The position numbers were made by a program, and so were the translations under genes. From Acetobacteraceae bacterium (GTDB taxonomy: Bacteria; Pseudomonadota; Alphaproteobacteria; Acetobacterales; Acetobacteraceae), in NCBI GenBank assembly GCA_003164305.1, contig PLSZ01000143.1, forward strand, positions 1 to 17,595: a stretch of DNA of 17,595 nucleotides. The letters are read 5' to 3'. Under the pieces are notes generated by a model. It made no database searches. It was not told the origin of the DNA and worked only from the letters and a program-made list of their open reading frames with translations. Positions within the stretch are counted from its first letter, which is position 1. Each line of letters begins with the position of its first letter. Below, one piece after another: positions 6,421 to 14,326 of this stretch.

Positions 6421-8264
6421 AAACCGCCATCGCGACCGTTTGTCTCAGCGGAGGCCTGGACGAAAAGCTTCTGGCCATCGCCAACGCCGGCTTTAAAGGC
6501 GTGGAGATTTTCGAGAACGATCTGCTGTCGTTCAACGGCACGCCGAAGGACGTCCGCCGGGTCGCCACCGATCTGGGGCTGGAGATCGTTACGTTTCAAC
6601 CATTCCGCGATTTCGAAGGCATGCAAGCCGACAAGCGCGAGCGCAACTTCACCCGCGCCGAGCGCAAATTCGATCTGATGCGCGAACTGGGTTGCGACCT
6701 GCTGATGGTTTGCTCCAACGTCGCGCCCGACAGTCTCGGCGGCATCGATCGGGCCGCCGAAGATTTTCACGCGTTAGGAGAACGCGCGGCGCAACGCGGG
6801 ATGCGGGTGGGGTTCGAGGCGCTCGCCTGGGGCCGTCACATCAACGATTATCGCGACGCGTGGGAGGTCGTGCGGCGCGCGGGTCATCCGGCTGTCGGGC
6901 TGGTACTTGATTCGTTTCACATCCTGTCGCGCAAGACCGACCTCAAAGCGATGGCCGCGGTGCCGCGCGATCGGATTTTTCTGGTGCAACTCGCGGACGC
7001 GCCGATCCTGGAAATGGATTTTCTCTCGTGGAGCCGGCATTTCCGGAATTTTCCCGGTCAGGGCGAGTTTCCGATGCTGGCGTTCATGGAGGCGCTGCGA
7101 CAGACCGGATACGACGGATTGTTGTCGCTGGAGATCTTCAACGATCAGTTCCGCGCCGGATCCGCGCGGAGTGTCGCGATTGATGGACATCGGTCATTAA
7201 TTTACCTTCTCGATCAACTCGGCGACGGGCCGCCTTTGCCGCCTCGGGCGCGTTGTCTCGGCACCGAGTTCATCGAATTCGCGGTCGATGAAACGACGGA
7301 ACCCGACTTCAACGCGCTGCTGCGGAGCCTGGGTTTCGCGCGCGTCGGAAAACATAAATCCAAGTCCGTGACACGGTGGTCGCAAGGCGGCATCAATCTT
7401 GTCGCCAACACGGAAAAGGAAGGCTTCGCGCATTCTTACTACATTACGCACGGCACCGCGGTGTGCGCGTTGGGATTGCGCGTGAATGACGCGGCGGCGA
7501 CGTTGCGGCGGGCGCGCGGGTTGCTCGATCAGCCGTTCCAGCAGGCGGTCGGGCCGGGAGAACTCGAGATTCCGGCGGTGCGGGGTCTTGGAGGGAGTTT
7601 GATCTATTTCACCGACCCGGCAAGCGCGTTGGCGAAAGTCTGGGACATCGAGTTCGAACCGACCGGAGAAACGGCGCCGGACGCGGGACTGACCGTCATC
7701 GATCACCTCGCGCAATCGATGCATTACGAAGAAATGCTGACCTGGCTGCTGTTCTATTCCTCGTTGCTGGAACTGGATAAAGTGCCGGCGCAGGACGTTC
7801 TGGATCCGGGAGGGCTGGTGAAAAGCCAGGTCGTGCAATCGCCCGATGGCGCGGTGCGGATCATTTTGAATGCGTCGCAATCCACCCGCACGCAGTCTTC
7901 GCGCTTCCTGTCGGAACTGTTTGGTTCCGGCGTGCAGCATATCGCGTTCCAGACCGAGGATATCTTCGCCACGGTCGCCAAACTGCGCGCCAACGGCGTG
8001 CCGCTGTTGCGGATCCCGGAGAATTACTACGATGACCTGGAGGCGCGCACCGGCCTCGGCGGCGATGAGCTCGACCGATTGAAGTCGTTGGACATCCTGT
8101 ACGATCGAGACGGTACCGCGGAATATTTCCAGGTCTACACGCACGCTTTCGAGGATCGGTTTTTCTTTGAAATCGTGCAGCGGCGCGATTACACGGGCTT
8201 CGGCGCGGCCAACGCGCCGATCCGGCTCGCGGCGCAGACCCGTCTCGCGCAACTCTCTGATTGA
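6417..8264 (+). CDS. quiC: 3-Dehydroshikimate dehydratase fused to HPPD-like domain
   Basis: The enzyme dehydrates 3-dehydroshikimate to protocatechuate. The 615-residue protein has two parts. Residues 1-270 form a xylose-isomerase-like TIM barrel with metal ligands E134 (GFEALAWGRH), D165 (LDSFH), Q191 (VQLADAP) and E239 (LSLEIFN), the same set I recall for Pseudomonas QuiC1. Residues about 280-595 resemble 4-hydroxyphenylpyruvate dioxygenase with two VOC modules and a complete iron triad: H430 (VIDHLAQ), H508 (GVQHIAF) and E585 (FFEIVQRR). The fusion is a known variant; what the second half does in vivo is uncertain. The start overlaps the dehydrogenase stop by 4 nt, and pcaH begins 15 nt after the stop, placing it in the middle of the operon. 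Confidence 0.94.
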   Translation: MKTAIATVCLSGGLDEKLLAIANAGFKGVEIFENDLLSFNGTPKDVRRVATDLGLEIVTFQPFRDFEGMQADKRERNFTRAERKFDLMRELGCDLLMVCSNVAPDSLGGIDRAAEDFHALGERAAQRGMRVGFEALAWGRHINDYRDAWEVVRRAGHPAVGLVLDSFHILSRKTDLKAMAAVPRDRIFLVQLADAPILEMDFLSWSRHFRNFPGQGEFPMLAFMEALRQTGYDGLLSLEIFNDQFRAGSARSVAIDGHRSLIYLLDQLGDGPPLPPRARCLGTEFIEFAVDETTEPDFNALLRSLGFARVGKHKSKSVTRWSQGGINLVANTEKEGFAHSYYITHGTAVCALGLRVNDAAATLRRARGLLDQPFQQAVGPGELEIPAVRGLGGSLIYFTDPASALAKVWDIEFEPTGETAPDAGLTVIDHLAQSMHYEEMLTWLLFYSSLLELDKVPAQDVLDPGGLVKSQVVQSPDGAVRIILNASQSTRTQSSRFLSELFGSGVQHIAFQTEDIFATVAKLRANGVPLLRIPENYYDDLEARTGLGGDELDRLKSLDILYDRDGTAEYFQVYTHAFEDRFFFEIVQRRDYTGFGAANAPIRLAAQTRLAQLSD

Positions 8265-8279
8265 AACGGACCCATTGCC

Positions 8280-8981
8280 ATGACAGACGCCTTCAACCCC
8301 AGGGACTGGTCCGGTCAGCCGGCCTACATCGCGCCGGACTACAAATCGACACCGTTGCGCGGTCCGACCAAACCGCTGATCCCGTTGCCGCAAACATTGT
8401 CCGAAATGACCGGCCCGGTTTACGGTCAGGAGAGCGTCACCGGGAACGACGCCGACCTGACCCTGAATGGCCGCCGCAACGGCGAGCCGTTGGGGGAGCG
8501 TATCATCGTCGCCGGCCGCGTGCTGGATGAAGACGGGCGGCCGGTGCCCAATACGCTGCTGGAAATCTGGCAGGCCAACGCGGCGGGGCGTTACATCCAT
8601 CAGACCGACCAGCACGACGCGCCGATCGATCCGAACTTCTTCGGCGGTGGCCGTTGCGTGACCGATGCGAAGGGTGGGTATTGGTTCATGACCGTGAAGC
8701 CGGGCGCTTATCCCTGGCCCAATCATCATAACGCGTGGCGGCCGAACCATATCCATTTCTCGCTGTTCGGGCCCAGTTTCGTGACGCGGCTGGTGACCCA
8801 GATGTATTTCCCGGGCGATCCGTTGCTCGATCTGGATCCGATCTTCCTGGCGACGCCCGAGGCGACACGCAACCTGCTGATCGCGAATTTCAGCCTGGAT
8901 GTCACCGAACCGAATTACGCTTTGGGTTATGTGTTTGATATCGTGTTGCGCGGCCGCGGCGCGACACCGATGGAGGCCTGA
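8280..8981 (+). CDS. pcaH: Protocatechuate 3,4-dioxygenase beta subunit
   Basis: PcaH is the iron-carrying subunit of the intradiol dioxygenase that cleaves protocatechuate to 3-carboxy-cis,cis-muconate. All four Fe(III) ligands are present with the family spacing: Y105 (GRYIHQTD), Y144 (GAYPWPNHH), H157 and H159 (PNHIHFSLFG). Other hallmarks are the N-terminal IPLPQTLSEMTGPVYG segment and LLEIWQANAAGRY. The length of 233 residues is normal. The gene lies 15 nt after quiC with a weak GGA upstream of the ATG, and abuts pcaG as TGAATG, so the two subunits should be made in equal amounts. Its substrate is the product of QuiC. Confidence 0.97.
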   Translation: MTDAFNPRDWSGQPAYIAPDYKSTPLRGPTKPLIPLPQTLSEMTGPVYGQESVTGNDADLTLNGRRNGEPLGERIIVAGRVLDEDGRPVPNTLLEIWQANAAGRYIHQTDQHDAPIDPNFFGGGRCVTDAKGGYWFMTVKPGAYPWPNHHNAWRPNHIHFSLFGPSFVTRLVTQMYFPGDPLLDLDPIFLATPEATRNLLIANFSLDVTEPNYALGYVFDIVLRGRGATPMEA

Positions 8982-9569
8982 ATGACGAAGCTCCGCCAAA
9001 CGCCGTCGCAAACGGTCGGTCCTTATTTCGCGTACGGTCTGTCACCGGAACAATACGGTTACCAGCAAAACCTTTCCAGCATCGCCGGCAGCCAAATGGC
9101 CGAGGGCGACATCGAAGGCGAGCGGATTCGCGTCGAAGGCCGCGTGTTCGACGGCAACGGCGCCCCCATCTCCGACGCCCTCATCGAAATCTGGCAAGCC
9201 GATTCACTGGGCCGTTACGCGCATCCGGCCGATCCGCGTGGCAGCAACAACACCTTTAAAGGTTTTGGACGTTGTGGCACCGGCACGGATCCACAACAAC
9301 GGTTCTGGTTCGATACGATCAAGCCGGGCAAAGTCGGCGACGATCAGGCGCCGCATTTGAATGTCATCGTGACCATGCGAGGCATGTTGCTGCACGCGTT
9401 CACCCGGATCTACTTCTCGGATGAGCCGGCGAACGCGACGGACAGCGTGCTGCGGCTGGTTCCGGCTGAGCGGCGCGGCACGCTGATCGCGACGAAGCAA
9501 AGCGGGAAGGTCTATCGTTTCGACATCCACATGCAGGGCGAGCAGGAGACGGTATTCTTCGACGCCTGA
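8982..9569 (+). CDS. pcaG: Protocatechuate 3,4-dioxygenase alpha subunit
   Basis: PcaG is the non-iron partner of PcaH in the (alpha-beta) protocatechuate dioxygenase. The 195-residue product has the alpha-subunit start QTPSQTVGPYFAYGL, the shared intradiol-fold stretch ALIEIWQADSLGRYAHP, then GFGRCGT, HLNVIVTMRGMLLHAFTRIYFSD and a YRFDIHMQGEQETVFFD ending. It lacks the HxH iron motif, as alpha subunits do. It starts immediately after the pcaH stop with no separate ribosome site, which suggests coupling. It is the last gene of the operon in this window; pcaB, pcaC, pcaD and later steps are not present. Confidence 0.97.
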   Translation: MTKLRQTPSQTVGPYFAYGLSPEQYGYQQNLSSIAGSQMAEGDIEGERIRVEGRVFDGNGAPISDALIEIWQADSLGRYAHPADPRGSNNTFKGFGRCGTGTDPQQRFWFDTIKPGKVGDDQAPHLNVIVTMRGMLLHAFTRIYFSDEPANATDSVLRLVPAERRGTLIATKQSGKVYRFDIHMQGEQETVFFDA

Positions 9570-9608
9570 ACGCGACGCACATTGGTGAACCGCGCGACGG
9601 CGAGGCGA

Positions 9609-9625
9609 GGCCGGCCGAACCGGCC
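9609..9625. terminator. Possible bidirectional terminator hairpin between pcaG and thrC
   Basis: GGCCGG-CCGAA-CCGGCC forms a six-pair GC stem in the 99-bp gap between the convergent pcaG and thrC ends. There is no clear T-tract on either side, so intrinsic termination is only a possibility. Confidence 0.3.
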
Positions 9626-9668
9626 AGGAAGCAACGTCGTTTCATCGTGGAACTCCATCGGTCCGCGG

Positions 9669-11078
9669 TTACGGATTGTTGGAGTTCCGTCCCACCAGAG
9701 CGCGGACATTCGCCTCGACCGCCGCCAGGTCGTTTGGCAAAACCACGAAGCGCTCCGGTCGGGCCATAAGGTCCGCCAATTTGGGCGGCAATTCGGGCCG
9801 GATGCCAATCGCCCGCTGGATCGCGTCGGGGAACTTCGCGGGGTGCGCGGTGGCCATAGCCACGGTCGGCACGCCATGGGCCGGCGGCAGCGCGCGGGCC
9901 GCCGCGATGCCAATGGCGCTGTGTGGGTCGGCCAGATATCCACACACGTCATGCAGCCGCCGGATTTCCGCCACGGTGCCCGGATCGTCCAGGCGGAAGC
10001 CGTGGAACACCGAGCGCATTCGTTGCCATACCGGATCGGCGACGGTCATTTTTCCGGTCGCGCGGAAGGCGCGCATGGTGGCGGCCGTGGCGGCGGGATC
10101 GCGCTCCAGCAACTCGAACAACAGCCGCTCAAAATTCGAACTGACCTGGATGTCCATTGACGGCGACAGCGACGGCTCGACCGGGGCCATCGACATGTCG
10201 TTGCTTTCCAGGAACCGCGCCAGAATGTCGTTACGGTTCGATCCGGCGATCAGGCGGGCGACCGGCAGGCCCATGCGGCGGGCGGCCCAGGCGGCGAGGA
10301 TGTTGCCGAAGTTGCCGGTGGGGACGGCGAAGGCGACTTCTCGCTCGGGCGCGCCGAGGGCCAACGCGGCGGCCACATAGTATGGAATTTGCGCGGCGAT
10401 GCGAGCCCAGTTGATGGAGTTGACGGCGGACAAAGACATTTCGGCGCGGAAGGGGGCGTCGGCGAACAAAGCTTTGACCATGTCCTGGCAATCGTCGAAC
10501 GTGCCTTCGATGGCGACGTTGCCGACGTTCGGCGCCAGCACGGTGGTCATTTGGCGGCGCTGCACCGGGCTGGTGCGCTCGTGCGGATGCAGGATCACGA
10601 TGTCGATCCGATCGCGTCCGGCGCAGGCCTCGATGGCGGCGGAACCGGTGTCGCCGGAGGTGGCGCCGACGATCGTGACGCGGGTGTTTCGTTTCGTCAG
10701 CACATGGTCGAACAGGCGGCCGAGCACCTGCATCGCCATGTCCTTGAAGGCCAGCGTCGGGCCGTGGAACAACTCCTGCGCGAACAAATGCGTTTCCAAC
10801 TGCACCAACGGTACGACGGCGGGATGATTGAAGTCCGCGTAAGCGTCGTGGCAAATTTTCGTCAGCGTTTCGAATGGGATCGATTCGCCGACGAATGGGC
10901 ACATCACCCGCGCGGCGAGGTCCGGATACGACAGGCCACGCATCGCGCGCCAATCGGCGGGGGCGAAGGCCGGCCACGATTCGGGAACGAACAGGCCGCC
11001 GTCCTCGGCCAGGCCCGTGAGCAGGACGTCGGCGAAATCTCGGGCGGGCGCGTGCCCTCGTGTGGAAATATAGCGCAT
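9669..11078 (-). CDS. thrC: Threonine synthase
   Basis: ThrC is the PLP enzyme that converts O-phosphohomoserine to threonine and phosphate, the last step of threonine synthesis. The 469-residue product has the long proteobacterial form: N-terminal YISTRGHAPARDFADVLLTGLAEDGGLFVP, FHGPTLAFKDMAMQ with the PLP lysine K112, VGATSGDTGSAAIEA, the NSINWARI segment and PTGNFGNILA, which binds the PLP phosphate. The start ATG at 11078-11076 gives the usual N-terminus; no strong Shine-Dalgarno is visible. It is convergent with pcaG and divergent from an SDR gene. In proteobacteria thrC often stands alone or near a peptidase; neither neighbour here is connected with threonine metabolism. Confidence 0.96.
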   Translation of the reverse strand: MRYISTRGHAPARDFADVLLTGLAEDGGLFVPESWPAFAPADWRAMRGLSYPDLAARVMCPFVGESIPFETLTKICHDAYADFNHPAVVPLVQLETHLFAQELFHGPTLAFKDMAMQVLGRLFDHVLTKRNTRVTIVGATSGDTGSAAIEACAGRDRIDIVILHPHERTSPVQRRQMTTVLAPNVGNVAIEGTFDDCQDMVKALFADAPFRAEMSLSAVNSINWARIAAQIPYYVAAALALGAPEREVAFAVPTGNFGNILAAWAARRMGLPVARLIAGSNRNDILARFLESNDMSMAPVEPSLSPSMDIQVSSNFERLLFELLERDPAATAATMRAFRATGKMTVADPVWQRMRSVFHGFRLDDPGTVAEIRRLHDVCGYLADPHSAIGIAAARALPPAHGVPTVAMATAHPAKFPDAIQRAIGIRPELPPKLADLMARPERFVVLPNDLAAVEANVRALVGRNSNNP

Positions 11079-11085
11079 GGCGGTC

Positions 11086-11103
11086 GTTTAGCGCATGCTA
11101 AAC
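11086..11103. promoter_or_regulatory. 18-bp dyad between thrC and the SDR gene
   Basis: GTTTAGC-GCAT-GCTAAAC is a perfect seven-pair inverted repeat around a four-base centre that is 8 nt from the thrC start and 48 nt from the SDR start. It is AT-richer than its surroundings. Its placement suggests an operator for one or both divergent genes, though it is close enough to the thrC ATG to overlap the thrC ribosome site. Confidence 0.45.
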
Positions 11104-11151
11104 CCCGCGCGCCAGCCTGTCCCACCGGGCGGCGAAAAATGGGAGCGAACC

Positions 11152-11916
11152 GTGATCAAAAGTGCTCTGGTGACCGGCGCTGGCGGCGGATTGGGCCGCG
11201 CGGTGGCTCTGGCGTTGGCGGCGCGCGGGTGCGCGGTGGCGGCGTTGGATATCGATGGCCCGGCGGCGGAAAAAACGGCGGCGGAGGCGGCGTCCGGCCT
11301 GGTGTCGCCGCTGGTGCTGGACCTGACCGCGCCCGGCGCCGCCGAACTGGCGGTGACCGAGGCTCTGGAGGCTCTGGGCGGTCTGGACATCGTGGTTAAC
11401 AACGCTGGGTGGGGCATCGGCGAGGCGTTCCTGGACATGACCGAGGCCAGTTGGGATCGCACGCTGGCGTTGAACCTGAAGGCCGTGGCGCTGATCTGCG
11501 CGGCGGCGGGACGGCACATGAAGCAGCGCGGTACCGGCCGGATCGTCAACGTGACGTCTCCCGCGTCGCGCATGGCGCTGCCGAATTATCTGGCGTACGC
11601 GGCGAGCAAGGCGGGGGTGGACGCGGTGACACGGGCGGCGGCGGTGGCTCTGGCGCCGTTCGGGGTGCGGGTGAACAGCGTCGCGCCGGGGATGATGGAT
11701 ACGGCGATGCAACAGATCACCGAACGGCAGTTGGCCGCGATCGAGGGGCGGAACGATATCGACGTGTTCCTGAGCGAACGCACGAAGCGGATCCCGATCG
11801 GGCGGCGGACGGAGGTGGAGACGGTCGCCGGAATGATCGTGTGGCTGGCGCTCGACGCGCCGGAGTACATCACGGCCGAAAGGATGAACGTCAGCGGCGG
11901 GCTGGATCGGGATTGA
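11152..11916 (+). CDS. Short-chain dehydrogenase/reductase (SDR) family oxidoreductase
   Basis: This 254-residue protein is a classical SDR: TGAGGGLGRA for NAD(P), a D at the end of strand 2 (ALDIDG) that favours NAD, NNAG at about residue 84, and the catalytic set with S 13 residues before Y in the LAYAASKAG (YxxxK) motif, followed by RVNSVAPGMMDT. The start is the GTG at 11152, six bases after GGGAG; an upstream in-frame ATG at 11095 sits in the dyad and has no ribosome site. The segment after the active site (EGRNDIDVFLSERTKRIPIGRR) recalls polyol dehydrogenases such as sorbitol dehydrogenase SmoS, but the substrate cannot be assigned. Its 3' end overlaps the convergent AraC-type gene by 26 bp. 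Confidence 0.9.
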   Translation: MIKSALVTGAGGGLGRAVALALAARGCAVAALDIDGPAAEKTAAEAASGLVSPLVLDLTAPGAAELAVTEALEALGGLDIVVNNAGWGIGEAFLDMTEASWDRTLALNLKAVALICAAAGRHMKQRGTGRIVNVTSPASRMALPNYLAYAASKAGVDAVTRAAAVALAPFGVRVNSVAPGMMDTAMQQITERQLAAIEGRNDIDVFLSERTKRIPIGRRTEVETVAGMIVWLALDAPEYITAERMNVSGGLDRD

Positions 11917-12907
11917 CCGACGTCAGGCGGCGCGGTTCGCCTGGAGTACAGCCAAACCGCCGGCGAAATCCGCGGCTGAACGCGGACGGGTTGTCCATCC
12001 CGCGCAGGGCCCCGATTTCGTCGATCGGCAACCGGCAGTTTGGATCTCCCAGCATGTCCCGGCAGCGGGTCAGGCGCTTTTCCCGGATGTGGTCCATCAC
12101 CGCGACATCGTGGCGGGCGAACAGCCGGTAAAGCTGGGTGCGCGAACACTTCAGCGCACGGGCCAACGAGTCCGGGCCGAGGTCGCCGCGATCCAGATGG
12201 CGTTCGATGAACATTTCCGCCGCCGACCACATCGCGGCCCAGTGCGCGTCGCCGGACCGGCCCCAGGGCGTGGCTCGCGCCTCCCACCGCAGCGCCGCGA
12301 GGGCGAACGCGGCGGTCGCGTCCATCGCCACCTCCCGCGCGTGATCGTCCATCGCCGGCAGGGCGTCGGCGAGGGGTACCATTTGCTCGAACAGCAGCGA
12401 TGTCAGGGGTGCCCGCGGCAACAGGCGCCCGGCGACGCGGGCCGGCCAGGCCCGCACCGCCCGCGCCACCGAGCCGCGCGGCAGGCGGAAGTTGATCGTG
12501 CGAAAGCGTCCCATTTCGAGCGCGAACGGCACCGACATGTTGGTGAGCAGGAAGCAGCCGCCGGGCACGATCAACGCGCCACCGCCGTCCTGATACGAAA
12601 GCTTCTCATCGGTGGAAACATTCGCGGTCAACAGGATTTCGTCGCCGCCGTCCTGACGGCATCGCGCGGCGCCACGGCGCGGCACGCCCGCGTCCAGGTT
12701 GCCGGCGCGCAACTCCGCGCTGCCGCCGATATAGCCTCGCACGGAGGCCGAGAAGCCATGCGCCGCCGCATCCGGCCGGAACACGGCGTCGGAGCGGTTG
12801 AGGACCGTGTCGCGCCAGAACTGCCGCCGCTGGCTGGCGGCGACGCGATCCGTCGAATGCTCAAAGTACCGGCTGGTGGCGGGCCGGACCGCCTGGGGCG
12901 AGGTCAT
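11891..12907 (-). CDS. AraC/XylS-family transcriptional regulator, copy 1
   Basis: The 338-residue protein has an AraC_binding_2-like N-terminal part (RYFEHSTDRVAASQRRQFWRDTV, then SVPFALEMGRFRTINFRLPRGSVARAV) and a C-terminal double helix-turn-helix (from about residue 235) with SRTQLYRLFARH and NPSAFSRGFRRRFG. This arrangement is that of FeaR-like activators. The ATG at 12907 has AAAGGA about 9 nt upstream; the frame runs on to 13423 but without homology to the family. It is followed upstream by a close paralog on the same strand, and its 3' end overlaps the SDR gene. The ligand is unknown. Compared with copy 2 it has R where copy 2 has C in the ALxGMDNP stretch, and a GCTPGEPR rather than GRAPNEIR ending. 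Confidence 0.92.
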   Translation of the reverse strand: MTSPQAVRPATSRYFEHSTDRVAASQRRQFWRDTVLNRSDAVFRPDAAAHGFSASVRGYIGGSAELRAGNLDAGVPRRGAARCRQDGGDEILLTANVSTDEKLSYQDGGGALIVPGGCFLLTNMSVPFALEMGRFRTINFRLPRGSVARAVRAWPARVAGRLLPRAPLTSLLFEQMVPLADALPAMDDHAREVAMDATAAFALAALRWEARATPWGRSGDAHWAAMWSAAEMFIERHLDRGDLGPDSLARALKCSRTQLYRLFARHDVAVMDHIREKRLTRCRDMLGDPNCRLPIDEIGALRGMDNPSAFSRGFRRRFGCTPGEPRRLTSVNPDPARR

Positions 12908-13019
12908 GCGGCGTCCTTTGGGCGCGGAGCCCGATTGGCGGAAAGACTGACATAGAGTTGCGCGTTCGTCATCGTTTCGCCGATCCGGTCCGGCGGATGG
13001 AACGCCGCGCAAAGTCATT

Positions 13020-13059
13020 TGGCACGCGTTGAATAACAGTAACGACGGCGAACCTGCTA
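13020..13059 (-). promoter_or_regulatory. Upstream element shared by both AraC genes, copy 1
   Basis: This 40-bp stretch matches 14358-14397 at 32 of 40 positions by eye, with the first 16 bases (TGGCACGCGTTGAATA on the plus strand) identical. It lies 112 bp before the copy 1 start. Conservation outside the coding region, in the same place and orientation relative to each gene, suggests a promoter or regulator site. Confidence 0.5.
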
Positions 13060-13070
13060 AAGGTTCGCCG
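13046..13070. other. Perfect ten-pair hairpin
   Basis: CGGCGAACCT-GCTAA-AGGTTCGCCG overlaps the end of the shared upstream element of AraC copy 1. It has no T-tract typical of a terminator. It could be an operator dyad or a leader-RNA structure; the function is not known. Confidence 0.45.
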
Positions 13071-13199
13071 CGCGCATCGTTCGCCGATCGCGAAATGAAT
13101 TTCGGAATGTCCAGGAAGGACCCCCGGAAACGGCTCGGGCGGCACTGAATCCGCGGTGACGCCCGATGCGGGTCGATGCTGTTTCCGCTGCCCTGGACA

Positions 13200-13243
13200 G
13201 GGTGCCGCCGGCACAAAACTCCCCGTGCCAGCCGGCGGCACCC
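13200..13243 (-). terminator. Probable transcription terminator of AraC copy 2
   Basis: GGGTGCCGCCGGC at 13200-13212 pairs perfectly with GCCGGCGGCACCC at 13231-13243 (13 pairs, 18-nt loop, with an alternative inner GGCAC/GTGCC pairing). It begins 22 nt after the copy 2 stop. No T-run follows on the minus strand, so it may be a factor-assisted or weak terminator, or an mRNA-stabilising hairpin. Confidence 0.5.
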
Positions 13244-13265
13244 AGCGTAACCCCGGAGGATTGCC

Positions 13266-14279
13266 TCATGGCGGAGCCTGGTGGATCTGTCGCCGGATCT
13301 CGTTGGGGGCGCGGCCGAACCGGCGCCGGAACCCGCGGCTGAAGGCGGACGGATTGTCCATGCCGCACAACGCGGCGATCTCGGCGATCGGTAACCGGCA
13401 GGTGGGATCGGCCAACATCTCATGGCACCGCGTCAGCCGCGTCTCGCGGATGTGGTCCATGACCGTGACGTCGTGGCGGGCGAACAGGCGGTAAAGCTGC
13501 GTGCGCGAACAGCGCAGCGCGCGAGCCAGCAAATCCGGGCCAAGGTCGGCGCGATCCAGATGGCGGGCGATGAAACGTTCCGAAGCCAGCCATAGTCCGG
13601 ACCAGTCAGCGCCGTCTTGCCAGGGCGCGGCCCGCGTTTCCAGGCGCAACGCCGCGACGGCGAAATCGGCGGTGGCGTCCAATGCCACCTGGCGCGCGGG
13701 ATCGTCCATCTCGGGCAGAGCGTCGGCCAGGCACACCAACTGAGTGAACAGTAGCGCGGTCAGCGGCGTCTCCCTTAAAAGCTTCCCGCTGAGATGGCCT
13801 GGCGAGGCGCGGATGGTGCGCGCCACCGTGGCCCGAGGGAGACGGAAATTGATTACCCGATAGCGCGGCATTTCAATTTCAAATGGTACCGACAGATCGT
13901 TGACCATGAACCGTCCGGCGGGAACCATGAAGGCAGAGGTGCTGTTTCTGTAACGAATCGTATCATCAATTGAAACGATCGCGCTGAGCAGGATTTCATC
14001 GCCGCCGTCCTTTCGGCACCGAGCGGCATGCCGACGCAACATCACCGCGTCCGATCGCCCGTCCCGCAATTCCGCCCGATCTCCGATAAATCCCGTGACC
14101 TGGGCTGAGAAGCCTTGCGTGAAGGCGTTGGGGCCAAGCGCGACGTCGGAACGATTCAGCACCGTGTCGCTCCAGAATTCTCCCCGTTCATGCGCGGGCA
14201 CCCGATCCGTCGACAGATCGAAGTACCGCCCAGGTGAAATCGGCTCAACCGAAAGTGAATCGTTATCGGGCATGGGCAT
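13266..14279 (-). CDS. AraC/XylS-family transcriptional regulator, copy 2
   Basis: This is a 337-residue paralog of the downstream AraC gene, alignable over its full length, with well over half the residues identical by eye. The N-terminal AraC_binding_2-like domain starts RYFDLSTDRVPAHERGEFWSDTV and includes SVPFEIEMPRYRVINFRLPRATVART. The C-terminal DNA-binding half carries the same recognition segments as copy 1 (SRTQLYRLFARH; NPSAFSRGFRRRFG). The start ATG at 14279 has GGAG 5 nt upstream; an ATG two codons later is an alternative. The two genes point the same way but are separated by 358 bp with their own control DNA, so they are probably transcribed separately. Ligand and targets are unknown; no evident catabolic genes are attached on the upstream side. 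Confidence 0.93.
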   Translation of the reverse strand: MPMPDNDSLSVEPISPGRYFDLSTDRVPAHERGEFWSDTVLNRSDVALGPNAFTQGFSAQVTGFIGDRAELRDGRSDAVMLRRHAARCRKDGGDEILLSAIVSIDDTIRYRNSTSAFMVPAGRFMVNDLSVPFEIEMPRYRVINFRLPRATVARTIRASPGHLSGKLLRETPLTALLFTQLVCLADALPEMDDPARQVALDATADFAVAALRLETRAAPWQDGADWSGLWLASERFIARHLDRADLGPDLLARALRCSRTQLYRLFARHDVTVMDHIRETRLTRCHEMLADPTCRLPIAEIAALCGMDNPSAFSRGFRRRFGRAPNEIRRQIHQAPP

Positions 14280-14326
14280 CGCTCTCCGTCGTCGCATCCT
14301 GGGCATGCGCGAATTATTCAATCTTA

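Larger units (their letters stand above)
12908..13265. other. 358-bp intergenic region between the AraC paralogs
   Basis: No gene is supported here. It holds a 40-bp block related to DNA upstream of copy 2 (13020-13059), a direct repeat CATCGTTTCGCCGATC (12970-12985) / CATCGTTCGCCGATC (13075-13089), a ten-pair hairpin (13046-13070) and a 13-pair hairpin near the copy 2 stop (13200-13243). The 12-mer GCCGATCGCGAA at 13083-13094 also occurs upstream of copy 2 at 14379-14390. Confidence 0.7.

Noticed and set aside
7197..9011. 604-codon open frame on the minus strand opposite quiC and pcaH
   Set aside because: Its length comes from codon bias in the sense genes; it has no domain, spans two well-supported genes and has Arg-rich shadow composition.
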